NCBI GenBank assembly: GCA_003217735.2
Contig: CP031587.1
Coordinates: 116,237 to 180,236, forward strand
Reading direction: 5' to 3'
DNA length: 64,000 nt
Source of the DNA: Marinibacterium anthonyi
Lineage (GTDB): Bacteria; Pseudomonadota; Alphaproteobacteria; Rhodobacterales; Rhodobacteraceae
Below are positions 62,778-64,000 of the stretch, in pieces (the first letter of the stretch is position 1; every line of letters starts with the position of its first letter). The notes below the pieces were generated by a model. It searched no databases. It was not told the origin of the DNA and saw nothing but the letters and a program-made list of their open reading frames with translations. Position numbers and translations under genes: made by a program.

Positions 62778-63784
62778 AACGATCGATCCCGCGGTCCGTC
62801 CTGAAGAACACCCCGAAGACCGAAGACACCGCCCCCGAGGCGACGGAGGAAACCGCCGCGCCCGTCCCAGCCGCGTTCCGGTCCGCGGGCGCCGGCAGCG
62901 CGTGGAAGTCCGGCGCCCTTGCCCAGACGCAAGAAGCGCTGGACCGGGGCCGCGATGCGCTGGTCACCGATATCCTCGAAGGGCGGCACGAACTGTCGAT
63001 TCCGCCTGGCCAGATCTCGGACCCCATAGGCACCGACCGGCGCGATGACTGGCTGGACCAGGAGGCGTTCCAGACCCTCATGCGCAGCATCGAGGCCAAC
63101 GGTCAGGACACCCCGATCCAGGTCTGGCCGGCAGATCCCGACTGGCGCCCCGACCCGCTGAACCCGACCAAGGTCGATGGCGCCAGGTTCTGGATGCTGA
63201 CCGGCCGGCGCCGCCATGCGGCCGCCGGCAAGCTGGGCCGCGACCTGCGGGCGATCCTGGTGCCGGCAAGCCAGCGGGCCGGGCTGGAAAGCAAGTTCGG
63301 CATGCTTTTCCTGCGGTTCCGCGAGAACGAGGAACGCGAGAACCTGGGCGCCTTCGAACGGCTGGTGTCCATCGGCGAGATGTATGAATCGCTGGCGCAG
63401 GAGAACGCCGGCGGCAAGCTGACCGCCACGGCATTCGCCACGCGCATCGGCGTGCACGAAAGCATCGTGTCGCGGGCGAGGGCGGTATTCAAGGCGCAGG
63501 ACCAGATCTTGAACGCGTTCAAGAATGTCTACGACATGAGCTTCCGCGACCTGCAGGCCGCCATGGCCGAGATGAACACCAAGCCCAAACCAACGCCTGC
63601 GGCCAGGCCGAAAAAGCTGGAAGTCACGCGCAAGATCGGCAGCCGCAAGCTGTCGGTCGCATCCGAGGCCACCGGGCTGACCATGCGCGCGGCGGGCATG
63701 AAACTGGACAAGACTGGACTGGGACGGCTGAGCGATGTCATCGCCGCCTTTCTGGACGACGAACTGAACAAGGCCGGCAAGTGA
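62774..63784 (+). CDS. repB: Plasmid partitioning protein RepB (ParB family)
   Basis: A 336-residue ParB-type DNA-binding protein. It has an N-terminal RepB/ParB nuclease-like domain with LTGRRRHAAAGKLGRDLRAIL and the ENEERENLGAFERLVSIGEMY segment, then a helix-turn-helix (TATAFATRIGVHESIVSRARAVF) at about 215-240. It binds the palindromic partition sites together with RepA. One copy of the palindrome lies within its own 3' coding region, at the codons for ILNAFKN. Start overlaps the repA stop (ATGA). Confidence 0.93.
   Translation: MKRSIPRSVLKNTPKTEDTAPEATEETAAPVPAAFRSAGAGSAWKSGALAQTQEALDRGRDALVTDILEGRHELSIPPGQISDPIGTDRRDDWLDQEAFQTLMRSIEANGQDTPIQVWPADPDWRPDPLNPTKVDGARFWMLTGRRRHAAAGKLGRDLRAILVPASQRAGLESKFGMLFLRFRENEERENLGAFERLVSIGEMYESLAQENAGGKLTATAFATRIGVHESIVSRARAVFKAQDQILNAFKNVYDMSFRDLQAAMAEMNTKPKPTPAARPKKLEVTRKIGSRKLSVASEATGLTMRAAGMKLDKTGLGRLSDVIAAFLDDELNKAGK
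63507..63524. repeat. 18-bp palindrome identical to the core upstream of repA (copy 2, inside repB)
   Basis: TCTTGAACGCGTTCAAGA at 63507-63524, identical to the core at 61275-61292, falls in the coding sequence of RepB (residues about 245-251). Two exact copies of an 18-bp palindrome 2.2 kb apart, framing repA-repB, are unlikely by chance. Confidence 0.8.
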
Positions 63785-63852
63785 CCGTCAGAGGCACCGA
63801 ACCGGCCAGACCGAGGCAAAGAGCAGGAGATCACGTCACGTGACTTAACGGC

Positions 63853-63903
63853 AAAAGAAAAGCCCCCTTACCCGGAGGTCAGAGAGCTCATCTTCTTGTT
63901 CGC
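63853..63903 (-). ncRNA. Predicted antisense RNA (ctRNA) of the repABC operon
   Basis: On the minus strand, TTGACT (63933-63938) and TACCTT (63910-63915), 17 bases apart, form a promoter candidate. Transcription from about 63903 would run about 50 bases to a terminator: AGCTCTCT pairing with AGGGGGCT (two G-U pairs), then TTTTCTTTT ending near 63853. Position between repB and repC, orientation, size and terminator all match the antisense RNA that limits RepC synthesis in repABC plasmids. The transcript is predicted, not shown. Confidence 0.6.
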
Positions 63904-63971
63904 ACCACGAAGGTATGTCTCAGGCCCAGCATAGTCAACAACAACGCTTCCGAGCGACGGGATTTCTTTTG

Positions 63972-63990
63972 CCTCCACAAATGGAGGTGG
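63972..63990 (+). promoter_or_regulatory. Hairpin covering a Shine-Dalgarno-like sequence, probable repC leader
   Basis: CCTCCA (63972-63977) pairs with TGGAGG (63982-63987) around a CAAA loop, and the GGAGGTGG at 63983-63990 is a strong Shine-Dalgarno candidate for a gene starting at or just past the window edge, expected to be repC. Folding would hide the ribosome-binding site. In repABC plasmids the antisense RNA favours such a fold. The repC start is not visible, so this is inferred from context. Confidence 0.5.
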
Positions 63991-64000
63991 AACGACAGGC

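Noticed and set aside
63981..64000. ATG at 63981 considered as the repC start
   Set aside because: No ribosome-binding site precedes it, whereas GGAGGTGG lies just after it and fits a start at or beyond the window edge.

Overview
The window looks like the end of an extrachromosomal replicon (plasmid or chromid) of a marine-type alphaproteobacterium, most likely Rhodobacteraceae (Roseobacter group). Base composition is uniformly high in G+C. Gene content is dominated by TRAP, peptide-type and sugar-type ABC uptake systems tied to catabolic enzymes and local regulators, and a RepABC-type replication and partition module lies at the right end. No rRNA, tRNA, CRISPR array or intact insertion sequence was seen. 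The taxonomic call is an inference from gene content and style, not from a marker gene.

Layout. 1-2100: end of a TRAP transporter (DctM, DctP) and a strong terminator. 2110-14324: an isochorismatase-type hydrolase, a GntR/FCD regulator, and a divergent nine-gene operon (class II aldolase, hydroxyacid dehydrogenase, two amidohydrolases and a complete dipeptide-type ABC importer). 14508-15148: a vapBC toxin-antitoxin pair. 15153-15548: a glyoxalase. 15778-24520: an unusual operon in which a substrate-binding protein and one permease are followed by a single 817-residue permease-ATPase-ATPase fusion, then a HupE/UreJ-like membrane protein, two paralogous amidotransferase-like proteins, an FmdE-like protein and a DUF2478 protein. 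This is the best candidate for an undescribed system. 24517-26908: a phospholipase A2-like secreted protein overlapping a membrane glycerophosphodiester phosphodiesterase.

26981-31152 is a CUT1 sugar importer divergent from an OmpR/EnvZ-type pair (31365-33541), an arrangement like the Pseudomonas glucose uptake locus; two perfect tandem 10-bp repeats lie between them. 33550-40969 holds an acyl-CoA dehydrogenase with an ADP-forming acyl-CoA synthetase, an Fe-S flavin oxidoreductase, and two paralogous LysR regulators that share a 21-bp motif just upstream of their starts. 40976-59720 is a catabolic island with a GMC oxidoreductase, a dipeptide-type ABC importer, an amidase, an acetylpolyamine deacetylase-like enzyme, a serine hydrolase, a TetR regulator, an amidohydrolase, an FAD oxidoreductase, an acyl-CoA ligase, an aldehyde dehydrogenase and a class III aminotransferase. 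Two matching 18-bp inverted repeats, one in each of the promoter regions at 48039 and 59837, suggest that the TetR protein controls the island. The enzyme set fits breakdown of an N-acylated amine or polyamine; that is inference.

60169-64000: a tyrosine-recombinase-like protein that appears to have lost catalytic residues, then repA and repB, two copies of an 18-bp palindrome (one before repA, one inside repB), and the start of the repB-repC leader with a predicted antisense RNA and a hairpin that covers a Shine-Dalgarno-like sequence. repC itself should begin at or just beyond the window edge.
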